DNA from: a virus
DNA: 45,677 nt
Virus record (IMG/VR): IMGVR_UViG_3300047459_000072
Location: 1-45,677 of that record
Direction: 5' to 3' (one strand)
Shown here: in pieces, positions 6,486-15,682 of the stretch
Layout: each line of letters starts with the position of its first letter
Position numbering within the stretch: position 1 is the stretch's first letter
Notes under the pieces: model-generated
Told to the model about the DNA's origin: nothing
Seen by the model: the letters and a program-made list of their open reading frames with translations, nothing else
Database searches by the model: none
Program-made: the position numbers and the translations under genes

Positions 6486-8984
6486 ATGGATTTTTACACT
6501 AATGTAGCACGCACACGAGACAAGATATTAGTAACAGGTTATCAAGGCAATAAGAAGGTAAAACTTCAAGTTGCCTATCGACCTAATCACTACGTCAAAT
6601 CTAAGAAAGGACAAACCGCTTATAGGTCTTTAGACGGACAACCACTTGAGGTTGTGAATCTAAATTCTATGGGTGGTGCACGTAAGTTCAGAGAACAATA
6701 TGAACAAGTGGAAGGATTTGATATCCACGGTTATGACCGTTATGTCTACACTTATATTGCAGATAAGTTTCAAGGTACAATAGAACCTAATACCAAACTC
6801 ATTCGTGTCGCCTCACTTGATATTGAGTGTGAGTGTGAAGAAGGGTTTCCTGACCCTATGGAAGCGAAAGAGAAAGTCAACGCAATCACAATCAAACCAT
6901 TCGGTAAGAACTCAGTTACATTTGGAATCGGCCCATGGGACGCACCTGACAATGTTGACTATGTCGATTGTCAAGATGAAGCATTCTTACTAGAAGCATT
7001 TATAAAGTATTGGGACAAACAATCATTTGATATCATAACTGGTTGGAATGTAAACTCATTTGATATTACATATCTTTGTAATCGTATTGATAGATTATTT
7101 GGTGACGGGTATCACAAAAAACTTTCGCCTTGGAGAATGTCAGACGTAAGAGAATTCACTCAGTATGGATATCAAAAGAATCAAGTATACAATCTCTATG
7201 GTGTGAATGTTCTTGACTATCTTGAACTGTATAGAAAAAATACATTTATCAAACAAGAGAGTTACAAACTTGACCACATAGCACAAGTTGAACTGGGTAA
7301 AGGAAAACTAGATTATTCAGAGTACGGTTCTTTACACACATTATACAGAACTAATTATCCGTTGTTCTTAGAATACAATGTCCGTGACGTAGAACTGATT
7401 GAAGAACTGGAAGACAAACTTGGTTTCATTGAGTTGATTCAATCAATGGCGTATACTGCTAAGTGTAATTATGCAGACACATTTGGAATGGTGAAATATT
7501 GGGAAACCATTATTTACAACTTCCTCAAGGAACAAGGAATCCAAACACCACCACAGAAATTACGTGGACAAGAAAAGACCAATAAGATTGAGGGTGCTTA
7601 CGTAAAAGAACCATTGGTTGGCGGTCATGACTGGGTTGTAAGTTTCGACTTGAACTCATTGTATCCACATATTATTATGCAGTATAATATCTCGCCTGAA
7701 AAAATGATTAGGGGTAAGGTAGATACTTCTGTAGAAAAATTACTTACTGGTAAACAGACAATCAAAGGTGATTATGCTGTAACACCAAACGGTGCACAAT
7801 TCAAAAAAGACAAACAAGGTTTTCTTCCTGAACTCATGGAACAATTCTATGACGAAAGAAAGTTATGGAAGAAGAAAATGATTGGATATCAAATTGAACT
7901 GGAAAGTGTTTCGGATAAGAAACAACGTACAGTTTTAGAAACAAAAATCAAACGTGCGTATAACAACCAACAAGTTCGTAAGATTGCATTGAACAGTGCT
8001 TATGGTGCTCTTGCTAATCAGTGGTTTGCATTCTTTTCTGTAGACCTTGCAGAAGCAATTACGACTTCGGGTCAGTTGATTATTCAGTGGGGTGAGAAAA
8101 CAATCAATGATTGGTTGAATCAAGTTCTCAAGACAGAAGACAAAGACTATGTGATTGCAATCGATACTGATTCATTGTATATCACTCTTGACGATTTAGT
8201 GAAACAAGTCTTTCCCGAAGATACACCGAAGGCAAAAATTATTGACTTCATTAATACTATCTCAGAAGATACTATTGAACCTGTACTTGCAAAAGGATAT
8301 GATAAACTTGCAAAAGATACAAATGCATTCCAACAGAAAATGCAAATGGGTCGTGAGGTAATTGCAGACAGAGGTATTTGGACTGCTAAGAAGAGATACA
8401 TTCTTAACGTACATGATAACGAAGGAGTCAGACTCAGAGAACCTAAACTGAAAATGATGGGCATAGAAACTGCAAAGTCTTCTACACCACAATGGGTTAG
8501 AGGTAAACTTACAGACGCATTTAATGTTGTCATGAATGGAACAGAACAAGACCTATGGGAGTTTGTAGAAAAAGCACGAAGAGACTTTAGAACGCTACCG
8601 CCTGAGGACGTTGCATTCCCTAGAGGTTGCCGTGGTCTCAGACAATACTCAGATAGAACAACTATCTACAGTAAAGGAACACCAATACATGTGAGAGGTG
8701 CATTGTTATACAATCATTTACTTACACAGAAGAATCTTGACATGAGATACGAAGTAATCAAAGAAGCAGAACAATTACATTTCTCATATTTGACTACACC
8801 GAATCCTATCAATGAGAATGTGATATCTTTCATTGGAGCGTTACCAAAAGAATTTGACCTGCATAGATTTATTGACCATGACAAACAGTTTGATAAAGCA
8901 TTTGTTGAACCACTAAAAGCAGTCATTGGACTAGTAGGTTGGAATCCTGAACCAGTTGCAAGTTTAGATAGTTTCTTTACATAA
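6486..8984 (+). CDS. 43: DNA polymerase, family B (T4 gp43-like)
   Basis: The 832-residue replicative polymerase has all expected motifs. The 3'-5' exonuclease motifs are Exo I (D112, E114 in LDIECE, the same residue numbers as in T4), Exo II (W-N-V-N-S-F-D) and Exo III (Y-N-V-R-D). The polymerase motifs are A (D-L-N-S-L-Y-P-H), B (K-I-A-L-N-S-A-Y-G) and C (D560-T-D562-S). It is slightly shorter than T4 gp43 (898). It should form the phage replisome with the gp41 helicase, gp61 primase and UvsX found downstream. A strong early-type promoter directly abuts the ATG. The thermonuclease gene follows. Confidence 0.98.
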   Translation: MDFYTNVARTRDKILVTGYQGNKKVKLQVAYRPNHYVKSKKGQTAYRSLDGQPLEVVNLNSMGGARKFREQYEQVEGFDIHGYDRYVYTYIADKFQGTIEPNTKLIRVASLDIECECEEGFPDPMEAKEKVNAITIKPFGKNSVTFGIGPWDAPDNVDYVDCQDEAFLLEAFIKYWDKQSFDIITGWNVNSFDITYLCNRIDRLFGDGYHKKLSPWRMSDVREFTQYGYQKNQVYNLYGVNVLDYLELYRKNTFIKQESYKLDHIAQVELGKGKLDYSEYGSLHTLYRTNYPLFLEYNVRDVELIEELEDKLGFIELIQSMAYTAKCNYADTFGMVKYWETIIYNFLKEQGIQTPPQKLRGQEKTNKIEGAYVKEPLVGGHDWVVSFDLNSLYPHIIMQYNISPEKMIRGKVDTSVEKLLTGKQTIKGDYAVTPNGAQFKKDKQGFLPELMEQFYDERKLWKKKMIGYQIELESVSDKKQRTVLETKIKRAYNNQQVRKIALNSAYGALANQWFAFFSVDLAEAITTSGQLIIQWGEKTINDWLNQVLKTEDKDYVIAIDTDSLYITLDDLVKQVFPEDTPKAKIIDFINTISEDTIEPVLAKGYDKLAKDTNAFQQKMQMGREVIADRGIWTAKKRYILNVHDNEGVRLREPKLKMMGIETAKSSTPQWVRGKLTDAFNVVMNGTEQDLWEFVEKARRDFRTLPPEDVAFPRGCRGLRQYSDRTTIYSKGTPIHVRGALLYNHLLTQKNLDMRYEVIKEAEQLHFSYLTTPNPINENVISFIGALPKEFDLHRFIDHDKQFDKAFVEPLKAVIGLVGWNPEPVASLDSFFT

Positions 8985-8999
8985 TAAATAGACCCTTTT

Positions 9000-9007
9000 C
9001 ATAAATA
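9000..9007 (+). promoter_or_regulatory. T4-type late promoter variant CATAAATA
   Basis: CATAAATA ends 6 bp before the ATG of the thermonuclease gene at 9014, which places the expected +1 within one base of the start codon. A second AATAAATA overlaps the polymerase stop at 8983-8990. The element lies in the loop of a 7-bp inverted repeat (ACCCTTT/AAAGGGT). Confidence 0.45.
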
Positions 9008-9013
9008 AAGGGT

Positions 9014-9475
9014 ATGTATGAATATAGAGCAAAAATTTTAAAAGTCATAGATGGTGACACTGTTGATGTGGATATCGACCTAGGTTTTGGCGTAGTCTTA
9101 ACAGACGAAAGAGTCAGAATGATGGGCATCGATACACCCGAAAGCCGTACTAGAGATAAAGTTGAAAAAACTTTTGGTAAAGCTTCAAAGGCACGTCTGA
9201 TTGAAATTTTAGGCAAAGAAACTATATTACAAACGCAAATTAATAGAAATGGCGAAGATATGAAGGGGAAGTTCGGTAGAATATTAGGTGACTTCCAAAT
9301 TGAAATTGACGGTGAAACTAAACTTGCTACCCAAGTATTAGTAGAAGAGGGACATGCAGTTCCTTATTTTGGTGGTTCAAAAGAAGAGATTCGAGAACAA
9401 CATATGATTAATAGAAAAAGATTAATTGACGAAGAAGTTGTAATAATGTCTTATGATAAAGCAGGAGTTCAATAA
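9014..9475 (+). CDS. Thermonuclease (staphylococcal nuclease-like, SNase)
   Basis: The 153-residue protein has the OB-fold SNase signature: V-I-D-G-D-T-V at the N-terminus, R-M-M-G-I-D-T-P-E with the active-site region, G-K-F-G-R-I-L-G-D carrying the second catalytic arginine context, and L-V-E-E-G-H-A-V-P-Y-F. It should be a calcium-dependent nuclease that degrades DNA or RNA, perhaps recycling host nucleotides. There is no obvious signal peptide. Similar genes are frequent in marine T4-like phages near replication genes. It ends in a TAATG overlap with a small membrane protein gene. Confidence 0.9.
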   Translation: MYEYRAKILKVIDGDTVDVDIDLGFGVVLTDERVRMMGIDTPESRTRDKVEKTFGKASKARLIEILGKETILQTQINRNGEDMKGKFGRILGDFQIEIDGETKLATQVLVEEGHAVPYFGGSKEEIREQHMINRKRLIDEEVVIMSYDKAGVQ

Positions 9476-9645
9476 TGTTAATTGAGTGGATGGACGTATT
9501 TTATATAACCATGATAGGTATAATATTTGCATTCATAATTCACATTGAAACAGAACTCCATACGATTAAGACTATGATTGAAGAAGTCATAAAGTTTGAT
9601 GAGTCTAAAAGAATTAAAAACGGTAACGGGCATAAAAAAGATTAG
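9475..9645 (+). CDS. Small single-span membrane protein, 56 aa
   Basis: The ATG overlaps the thermonuclease stop (TAATG). Residues about 6-24 form one hydrophobic segment (F-Y-I-T-M-I-G-I-I-F-A-F-I-I), followed by a charged cytoplasmic-type tail with a short helix and a Lys-rich end. The function is unknown. Confidence 0.6.
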   Translation: MLIEWMDVFYITMIGIIFAFIIHIETELHTIKTMIEEVIKFDESKRIKNGNGHKKD

Positions 9646-9653
9646 AAAACCCC

Positions 9654-9682
9654 TTACAGAAATTTATTATACATAGTATAAT
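9654..9682 (+). promoter_or_regulatory. Sigma70-type promoter of uvsX
   Basis: TTACAG (9654-9659), a 17-bp spacer and TATAAT (9677-9682) are preceded by AAAACCCC. The predicted +1 is near 9689, leaving an 18-nt leader with a GGAGA ribosome-binding site (9696-9700). This promoter therefore drives a normal leadered mRNA. Confidence 0.7.
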
Positions 9683-9706
9683 AGGTATACATTATGGAGA
9701 AGTGTT

Positions 9707-10762
9707 ATGTCATTTATTAAAGACTTAGTAAAGTCCACTGGGAACGAATACGCTAGTGTTGTTTCCGATGGCGTGGCTGCTGGAGACGTTGACTCGTTTA
9801 TTGATACGGGTTCTTATATCTTCAACGCCTTATTGAGTGGTTCACTAAAAGGTGGATTACCTAAAAACAAAATCACTGCACTTGCAGGTGAGTCTGCCAC
9901 TGGTAAGACTTTCTTTGCATTGGGTATGGTCAAACAATTCTTGGAAGACCACCCTGAAGCTGCTGTGATTTACTTTGAATCAGAATCTGCACTAACGAAA
10001 GATATGATTGAGGAAAGAGGAATCGATTCCAATCGTATAGTTATCGTGCCTGTAGTGACGGTTCAAGAATTCAGAAACCAATCGCTGAATATACTTGATA
10101 AGTATCTTGAGACAGAAGAGTCAGAACGTCCACCTATGATGTTTGTACTTGATTCTCTTGGTATGCTATCAACTACTAAAGAGATTGAAGATACTGCAGA
10201 AGGAAAAGAGACAAGAGATATGACTCGAGCACAAATTACTAAGGGTGCATTCAGAGTTCTAACTCTTAAACTTGGACGTGCAAAAGTGCCAATGATTGTA
10301 ACCAATCACACTTATGACGTTATAGGTTCCATGTTCCCACAAAAAGAAATGGGTGGTGGTTCAGGTCTTAAGTATGCGGCCTCTTCAATTATATTCTTGT
10401 CAAAAAGGAAAGAGAAGGACGGTACAGAAATCATTGGTAATATCATTCATTGTAAGAATGCTAAATCAAGATTGACTGTGGAAAACAGAATGGTAGATGT
10501 CAGACTTACATATGATAAAGGTCTTGATAGATACTATGGGTTACTTGACCTTGCACTTGCCTTTGACGTATTCAAAAAACAAGGAACGAGAGTTCTTTTA
10601 CCAACAGGTAAAACAGAATACGGTAAGACAATCAATAACAATCCTGAAAAGTATTTTACAGAAGACGTTATGGATAAATTAGAAGAAGTAGTTAATGAGT
10701 ATTTTAAGTATGGAAAATCAAGCGAGACTGGAACAGACGATTCTCAAGAATCTAGTTCTTAA
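9707..10762 (+). CDS. uvsX: UvsX/RecA-like recombinase
   Basis: The 351-residue protein is a RecA-fold ATPase with Walker A G61-E-S-A-T-G-K-T68, Walker [10 protein letters not shown], and the E-S-E-S-A-L region that follows the first strand. In T4-like phages UvsX coats single-stranded DNA and catalyses strand exchange for recombination-dependent replication and repair. The acidic, Ser-rich C-terminal tail ([10 protein letters not shown]) resembles the tails of RecA-type proteins. The start is supported by GGAGA. The 3' end overlaps the start of the helicase gene by 68 bp in another frame. Confidence 0.95.
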   Translation: MSFIKDLVKSTGNEYASVVSDGVAAGDVDSFIDTGSYIFNALLSGSLKGGLPKNKITALAGESATGKTFFALGMVKQFLEDHPEAAVIYFESESALTKDMIEERGIDSNRIVIVPVVTVQEFRNQSLNILDKYLETEESERPPMMFVLDSLGMLSTTKEIEDTAEGKETRDMTRAQITKGAFRVLTLKLGRAKVPMIVTNHTYDVIGSMFPQKEMGGGSGLKYAASSIIFLSKRKEKDGTEIIGNIIHCKNAKSRLTVENRMVDVRLTYDKGLDRYYGLLDLALAFDVFKKQGTRVLLPTGKTEYGKTINNNPEKYFTEDVMDKLEEVVNEYFKYGKSSETGTDDSQESSS

Positions 10763-12098
10763 CGAAACATTTAGTAGAAAAGTATTACCCTACATTAAGG
10801 GTTCGTATTTCACTGAGATGGACGAAAGGACTGTCTTCTCAGAGATATCTGATTACTTTTTAAAGTTCAACCAGCCCCCTACAACTGAGGCACTTCTCAT
10901 AAATCTAGATAGTAATGAAGAGTTATCTGATAACATTCTAGGTTCAGCAAAATCAGTTGTAGCGGGGTTCGGTTCTTTTGAGGAAGATACTCCTGTAGAA
11001 TGGTTGACGGAAGAAACTGAGAAGTGGTGCCAAGACAGAGCAATCTATCTTGCACTTATGGACAGTATTGAAGTCGTAGACAAAAAGTCTCAAAGGTCTA
11101 CAGGTGAGATTCCTGAATTATTGAAAGACGCCTTATCAGTTACATTTGACGCAAACGTAGGTCATAATGTATTAGAAGACTCGGAGAAAAGATTTGAGTT
11201 TTATACTACAGAAGAAGAGAAGATACCATTTGATTTGGAATACTTCAACAAAGTGACTAAGGGTGGATTACCAAACAAAACTTTGAACATTTGTCTCGCA
11301 GGAACAGGTGTTGGTAAATCACTATTCATGTGTCACTGTGCTTCTGCTCACTTACTTATGGGTAAGAATGTATTGTACATTACCATGGAAATGGCAGAAG
11401 AAAGAATCGCAGAAAGAATCGATTCAAACATTATGAATGTACCAATCAAAGAACTGCCTGATATGTCTAAGTCAATGTATGGTAAGAAGATTGAAAAACT
11501 AAAAGACAAAACAAAAGGTAGAGTATTCATTAAAGAATATCCTACAGCAGCTGCTCATGTTGGACACTTTAGACACTTACTACAAGAACTAGAACTCAAG
11601 AAAGATTTTAAACCCGATATAATCTATATCGATTATCTAAACATATGTGGGTCATTACGTATCAGACCTGGCGCTGGTGCAAACTCTTACACATTGGTCA
11701 AGAGTATTGCTGAAGAAATGCGTGGTCTTGCGGTTGAATATGACGTGCCCATTATGAGTGCAACACAAACTACAAGAAGTGGTTTTGGTTCTACCGATAT
11801 TGGTTTAGAAGATACCTCAGAATCATTTGGATTACCTGCAACAGCAGACTTTATGTTTGCTTTGATTACGTCTGAGGAACTAGAAGAGTTAGACCAAATG
11901 GTGGTCAAACAATTGAAAAACAGATACAACGACCCTACAGTATTCAAAAGATTTGTTTTGGGTGTTGATAGAAGTCGTATGAAATTCTATGACTGTGAAC
12001 AAGAAGCACAGGAAGAACTCGTTGATAGTGCAATTGCACAGGAAGACGACACGCCTGTAATGGACAGAAATGAGAAATTCAAGGACTTTAAAATATAA
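10695..12098 (+). CDS. 41: Replicative DNA helicase (T4 gp41-like, DnaB family)
   Basis: The protein (up to 467 residues) follows T4 gp41 closely along its length. It has a V-G-H-N-V-L linker, Walker [21 protein letters not shown], Walker [11 protein letters not shown], and the [13 protein letters not shown] segment. It is the 5'-3' hexameric fork helicase that works with the gp61 primase. The start is uncertain: ATG codons at 10695 and 10710 both lie inside the end of uvsX, and neither has a strong ribosome-binding site, so translational coupling to uvsX is likely. Confidence 0.95.
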   Translation: MSILSMENQARLEQTILKNLVLNETFSRKVLPYIKGSYFTEMDERTVFSEISDYFLKFNQPPTTEALLINLDSNEELSDNILGSAKSVVAGFGSFEEDTPVEWLTEETEKWCQDRAIYLALMDSIEVVDKKSQRSTGEIPELLKDALSVTFDANVGHNVLEDSEKRFEFYTTEEEKIPFDLEYFNKVTKGGLPNKTLNICLAGTGVGKSLFMCHCASAHLLMGKNVLYITMEMAEERIAERIDSNIMNVPIKELPDMSKSMYGKKIEKLKDKTKGRVFIKEYPTAAAHVGHFRHLLQELELKKDFKPDIIYIDYLNICGSLRIRPGAGANSYTLVKSIAEEMRGLAVEYDVPIMSATQTTRSGFGSTDIGLEDTSESFGLPATADFMFALITSEELEELDQMVVKQLKNRYNDPTVFKRFVLGVDRSRMKFYDCEQEAQEELVDSAIAQEDDTPVMDRNEKFKDFKI

Positions 12099-12132
12099 AA
12101 ATACCTAAATAGTAAGACAGTATGGTATTATT

Positions 12133-12309
12133 ATGGCAAAGAATTTGAAATCGCAAGAAGTTCTAGACTTACTACAACAGAAAGTTAGTTTGAAAAAGGA
12201 ATTAAGACTTGCAAGAAAACAAAAAGACTCTAATGAGGTGCAACGCCTCAATGGTGCCATATCTTCTATTGACAAACACCTTAGTTCGACACCATTACAG
12301 AAATCATAA
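12133..12309 (+). CDS. Small helical protein, 58 aa
   Basis: The ATG at 12133 is preferred because the upstream ATG at 12122 is closed after eight codons. The product is a short basic helical protein (L-L-Q-Q-K-V-S-L-K-K-E-L-R-L-A-R-K-Q-K) that could form a coiled coil. CTAAATA and CATAAATA late-promoter-like sequences flank it. The function is unknown. Confidence 0.55.
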   Translation: MAKNLKSQEVLDLLQQKVSLKKELRLARKQKDSNEVQRLNGAISSIDKHLSSTPLQKS

Positions 12310-12348
12310 ATAGTAGACAAACACTTCAAAAGGTGGTAGCCTACTATT

Positions 12349-13554
12349 ATGGCAGTTAAAAATTTACATTTAGAACATTTAGAAGACGAGATTATCAATA
12401 ATGGTATTGATGGTGGACGTTCTGCTATCTATTTCCTTATGGAACTACGCAAAATGCTCAAGGGTAATAGTAGTTCACGTGTTAACATGACTGTCAAATG
12501 GGACGGTGCACCTGCTATATGGGCAGGGCCTCACCCCGAATCAGGTGAGTTCTTTGTTGCAAAGAAATCTTTATTCACCCAAAAACAATTACACTATAAA
12601 TCAGAACAAGAAATCAAAGACGCACCTGAACTTACAGGTGACCTAGAAGAAAAATTCCTTACTTCATTTAGATATCTTTCAAAAGTAGGCATGAAAGAAA
12701 TCCTACAAGGTGATTTAATGTATACTAATGATAAAGGTTCTACTAAATTTGATGACGGTAAGTACATTACATTCCAACCTAATACAATTCTATACGCAGT
12801 CAAAGAAGATTCAGACTTAGGTAAAAGGATTAAGAAATCAAAAATGGGTATCGTATTTCATACCACATACAGTGGTTCTACCATAGAAGGATTAGGTGCT
12901 AAATTTGGTGCAAATATAAGTGGACTAAAACAAGGTGACGTTTGGATAGATGACGCAACATATAAAGACGTTAGTGGTACAGGTTCAATGACTGCTAAAG
13001 AAGCAATGCATTTATCTAAGATACTAACCGCAACAGGTAAAGCATTCCATGGAATCAAGAAAAATGATTTAACTAAGTTCCAAAAAGTTATGGCAACTAT
13101 GGAATCAAAAGGTGCTTCGGGGGCAACATATAAAACATATGCTAACTCACTTATACGTACAGGTGGTAAATTCAAACCAAACTCTCAAGACTACATAAAC
13201 TATGTTGGTAAATATTGGGAAGAAAAAATAGTTGCAAAAGTAAAACAAGAAAAGACTAAGAATATCAAAAGAGAGATTGGACAAGATTTAATTAAAGAAT
13301 TAAATGGATTAAGAAAAATGATTGATAATCTTACTGCTTTCCAATCATATTTGGTAGAAGGTAAAATGTTAATTATCAATTGTCTTAACAGAGTTAAGGG
13401 TATAGGAACATTCAAGAAAACAAACAAGGGATTTGAAGTAGTAAATCCCGAAGGTTACGTAGCAATCGATAAAGAAGGTGGTGCTGTTAAACTGGTAGAC
13501 CGTATGGAATTTGCCTATAATAACTTCACTGCACAAAAGAATTGGGATAAATAG
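12349..13554 (+). CDS. DUF6267-like protein with ligase-type KWDG motif
   Basis: The 401-residue protein contains K50-W-D-G53 followed by A-P-A. This is the form of motif I (KxDG) in the covalent nucleotidyltransferase superfamily of DNA and RNA ligases and capping enzymes, where the lysine is adenylylated. Downstream segments could serve as later motifs: L-Q-G-D-L-M-Y (motif III-like) and M-G-I-V-F-H-T (motif IV-like). Family names of this type are used for an uncharacterised conserved protein of marine T4-like phages. Catalysis is an inference from the motif. It opens the late block after the helicase, and its TAG stop lies within the next late promoter. Confidence 0.6.
   Translation: MAVKNLHLEHLEDEIINNGIDGGRSAIYFLMELRKMLKGNSSSRVNMTVKWDGAPAIWAGPHPESGEFFVAKKSLFTQKQLHYKSEQEIKDAPELTGDLEEKFLTSFRYLSKVGMKEILQGDLMYTNDKGSTKFDDGKYITFQPNTILYAVKEDSDLGKRIKKSKMGIVFHTTYSGSTIEGLGAKFGANISGLKQGDVWIDDATYKDVSGTGSMTAKEAMHLSKILTATGKAFHGIKKNDLTKFQKVMATMESKGASGATYKTYANSLIRTGGKFKPNSQDYINYVGKYWEEKIVAKVKQEKTKNIKREIGQDLIKELNGLRKMIDNLTAFQSYLVEGKMLIINCLNRVKGIGTFKKTNKGFEVVNPEGYVAIDKEGGAVKLVDRMEFAYNNFTAQKNWDK
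13546..13553 (+). promoter_or_regulatory. T4-type late promoter GATAAATA abutting ATG
   Basis: GATAAATA ends at 13553 and the ATG of the next gene is at 13559. With T4 late geometry (element at -13 to -6), +1 falls exactly on the A of the start codon. No ribosome-binding site is present in the 5-bp gap. The element overlaps the end of the upstream gene. Confidence 0.55.
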
Positions 13555-13558
13555 AAGT

Positions 13559-14395
13559 ATGTATGACGATTTAATAATAGAAGACGCAGAATACCAAGGT
13601 AAGAAGGTCAAACTGAATGACCCTATCAGAAACCCTAGTGGTAGTAAAAAGAAGTTCAAGGTCTACGTTAAGAACGATAAAGATAATGTCGTTAAGGTTG
13701 AGTTTGGTGACCCTAATATGGAAATCAAACGTGACGACCCCAAGAGATTAAAAGCATATCGTGCTAGAATGAACTGTGATACAGACCCAGGCCCAAAATG
13801 GAAAGCAAACTATTGGTCTTGTTGGCAATGGAGAGCAAACGCACCAGTAGATGACGATGTCAAATATGACTTTGAATATTTCTTAGGTGAAGTAGTATCA
13901 ATGAAAACTAGACTGAAAATGAAACAGGCATTCAAGAAGAACAAAGCAAAGATACTAAGAGCAAGAAAGAAAGCTGCTAAGAAACCACAACTACAGAAAG
14001 GTCAGATAGAAAAGAAAGCAGAATTACAGGCACGTAAAGCAATAGAAAAGAAAATTCTTAAAGGTAAATCCAAGAAAGATTTAGGTGTTGGTGCAAAAGC
14101 AGCCCTTGAAAAACAAATGGCGAAGAAACAAAAAGCAATCAAGAAGATTGCTATGAAGATACGTAAAGACGTAATCGCAAAAGAGAAAGCAAAAATCAAA
14201 AAGAAACTTGGGGGTGTGAATGAAGAGTTTGCATTACCAAAATATCCAGCACAAACTGATATCAAATTTAAAGAGGATGATTGGGTAATTGGTGACCCTG
14301 AAAAGGGATATGAGTATGACACCTCTAAGACTGGTGACCAAAACATGGAAATCATGAATGACTTGGTGGATAAAGAAAGGGAGACAATGAAGTGA
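13559..14395 (+). CDS. Conserved marine phage protein, Lys/Ala-rich, 278 aa
   Basis: The ATG at 13559 is chosen because it lies just after the previous gene's stop and directly downstream of a late promoter; the frame itself opens earlier. The N-terminal domain contains N-P-S-G-S-K-K-K-F-K-V-Y-V, V-E-F-G-D-P-N-M-E-I-K-R-D-D-P and Y-W-S-C-W-Q-W. That pattern recurs in uncharacterised proteins of T4-like marine phages. The middle is a long Lys/Ala-rich helix, and the C-terminus is acidic. It could be a core, scaffold or packaged protein. The function is not known. Confidence 0.7.
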   Translation: MYDDLIIEDAEYQGKKVKLNDPIRNPSGSKKKFKVYVKNDKDNVVKVEFGDPNMEIKRDDPKRLKAYRARMNCDTDPGPKWKANYWSCWQWRANAPVDDDVKYDFEYFLGEVVSMKTRLKMKQAFKKNKAKILRARKKAAKKPQLQKGQIEKKAELQARKAIEKKILKGKSKKDLGVGAKAALEKQMAKKQKAIKKIAMKIRKDVIAKEKAKIKKKLGGVNEEFALPKYPAQTDIKFKEDDWVIGDPEKGYEYDTSKTGDQNMEIMNDLVDKERETMK

Positions 14396-15678
14396 AATCT
14401 TTTAGGTCATTTAACGAGGCAAAAGAAAAGGGTGCTACATTTACATTTGGTAGATTCAATCCACCCACCACTGGTCACGCAAAACTAGTCAAGAAGTTGG
14501 AACAATCTTCCAAAGGTGGTTATGTGCCTTTAATTTACACTTCACATTCAAGTGACCCTAAAAAGAATCCTCTTAGTTACAAACAAAAAATTACATACCT
14601 CAAGAAGTTCTTTCCTAAGATTGGTGTTATCAATACACCTGCACGAACTATCTTTGAAATTGTAGTAGACCTACACAACAAAGGATATACGAATGTACGT
14701 ATGGTTGTAGGTTCAGATAGAGTCAAAGAGTTTGATATGCTTGTTAAGAAGTATAACGGAAAAAAAGGAAGACACGGTTTCTACAAATTCAATTCAATCG
14801 ACATTATATCTGCTGGTGAACGTGACCCTGACGCAGATGACGTATCAGGAATGAGTGCAAGTAAAATGAGAGCACTTGCTGGTGAAGGAGACTTTGACGC
14901 ATTCCAAGAAGGTGTTCCAAGTAAAAACAAAAGATTGGCACAGTCATTATATAAAGACGTTAGAACTGGTATGGGTATCAAAGAAGAAACTATACCTTGG
15001 TATATCAGAGAAGATTTGATTATGGAAGGTGTTTATGACCAAGGAATATTCAAAGCAGTATTTCTTATGGGTGGGCCAGGCAGTGGTAAATCCACAGTTG
15101 TAGATAGACTTGCACTAAAACCACTAGGTTTAAAACTTGTAAACACGGACAAAGCATTTGAAGTGGGACTAAAGAAAGCAGGTTTGGGACTTGACTTAAG
15201 AGGTGCAGACTTCTCTAAAGTTGACCCTGTACGTGCGAAAGCAAAGAAGATTACAGGTATGAATCTAGATAATTATATTGAAGGAAGACTAGGACTTATA
15301 TTTGATACCACAGCTGCTAAGTCAAGCAAGATTGCAAACTATAAAAAGATGTTAGACAAACTAGGATACGATTATAAAATGGTATTCGTAAATACTTCTT
15401 TAGATAACGCACAAGCAAGAAACGATATGAGAGCAAGAAAACTACCACCTGAAATAGTAAAGGGTGATTGGGACGCCTCACAAAAAAATGCAAGTAAATT
15501 TAGAGCAATGTTCAAGAAAGATTTTGTAGAGATAACAAATAATGATGATGTTAAATCATTAGAAAAGAAAGCAGACCAGTTGTATAGTAAACTACTGACA
15601 TGGACAAGTAAGTTCCCTAGTAACAAAATGGCAATGGCATGGAGAGAACAAGAACTTCTTAAAAAGAAGTCTAAATAA
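14392..15678 (+). CDS. Nucleotidyltransferase-kinase fusion (cytidylyltransferase fold + P-loop kinase)
   Basis: The GTG start overlaps the previous stop by 4 bp. The N-terminal domain (about 1-170) is a nucleotidyltransferase of the NMN adenylyltransferase/cytidylyltransferase type, with G-R-F-N-P-P-T26-T-G-H29 and a distal S-A-S-K-M-R. The C-terminal domain (about 220-428) is a P-loop kinase with Walker A G227-G-P-G-S-G-K-S and an F-D-T-T-A strand, resembling zeta-toxin/AAA_33 kinases. This order resembles NadR, which joins NMN adenylyltransferase and ribosylnicotinamide kinase, so a role in NAD salvage is possible. The kinase domain is not clearly a ribosylnicotinamide kinase, so the substrate remains open. 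Confidence 0.8.
   Translation: MKSFRSFNEAKEKGATFTFGRFNPPTTGHAKLVKKLEQSSKGGYVPLIYTSHSSDPKKNPLSYKQKITYLKKFFPKIGVINTPARTIFEIVVDLHNKGYTNVRMVVGSDRVKEFDMLVKKYNGKKGRHGFYKFNSIDIISAGERDPDADDVSGMSASKMRALAGEGDFDAFQEGVPSKNKRLAQSLYKDVRTGMGIKEETIPWYIREDLIMEGVYDQGIFKAVFLMGGPGSGKSTVVDRLALKPLGLKLVNTDKAFEVGLKKAGLGLDLRGADFSKVDPVRAKAKKITGMNLDNYIEGRLGLIFDTTAAKSSKIANYKKMLDKLGYDYKMVFVNTSLDNAQARNDMRARKLPPEIVKGDWDASQKNASKFRAMFKKDFVEITNNDDVKSLEKKADQLYSKLLTWTSKFPSNKMAMAWREQELLKKKSK
15670..15677 (+). promoter_or_regulatory. Late promoter variant TCTAAATA abutting ATG
   Basis: TCTAAATA ends at 15677 and overlaps the preceding TAA stop. The next ATG is at 15683, so the expected +1 lies exactly on the start codon. The first two bases deviate from TATAAATA, so promoter strength is uncertain. 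Confidence 0.4.
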
Positions 15679-15682
15679 ACAT

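Noticed and set aside
13511-13558. Upstream extension of the 278-aa protein
   Set aside because: The frame is open back to a TTG inside the previous gene, but the ATG at 13559 directly follows both the upstream stop and a late promoter.
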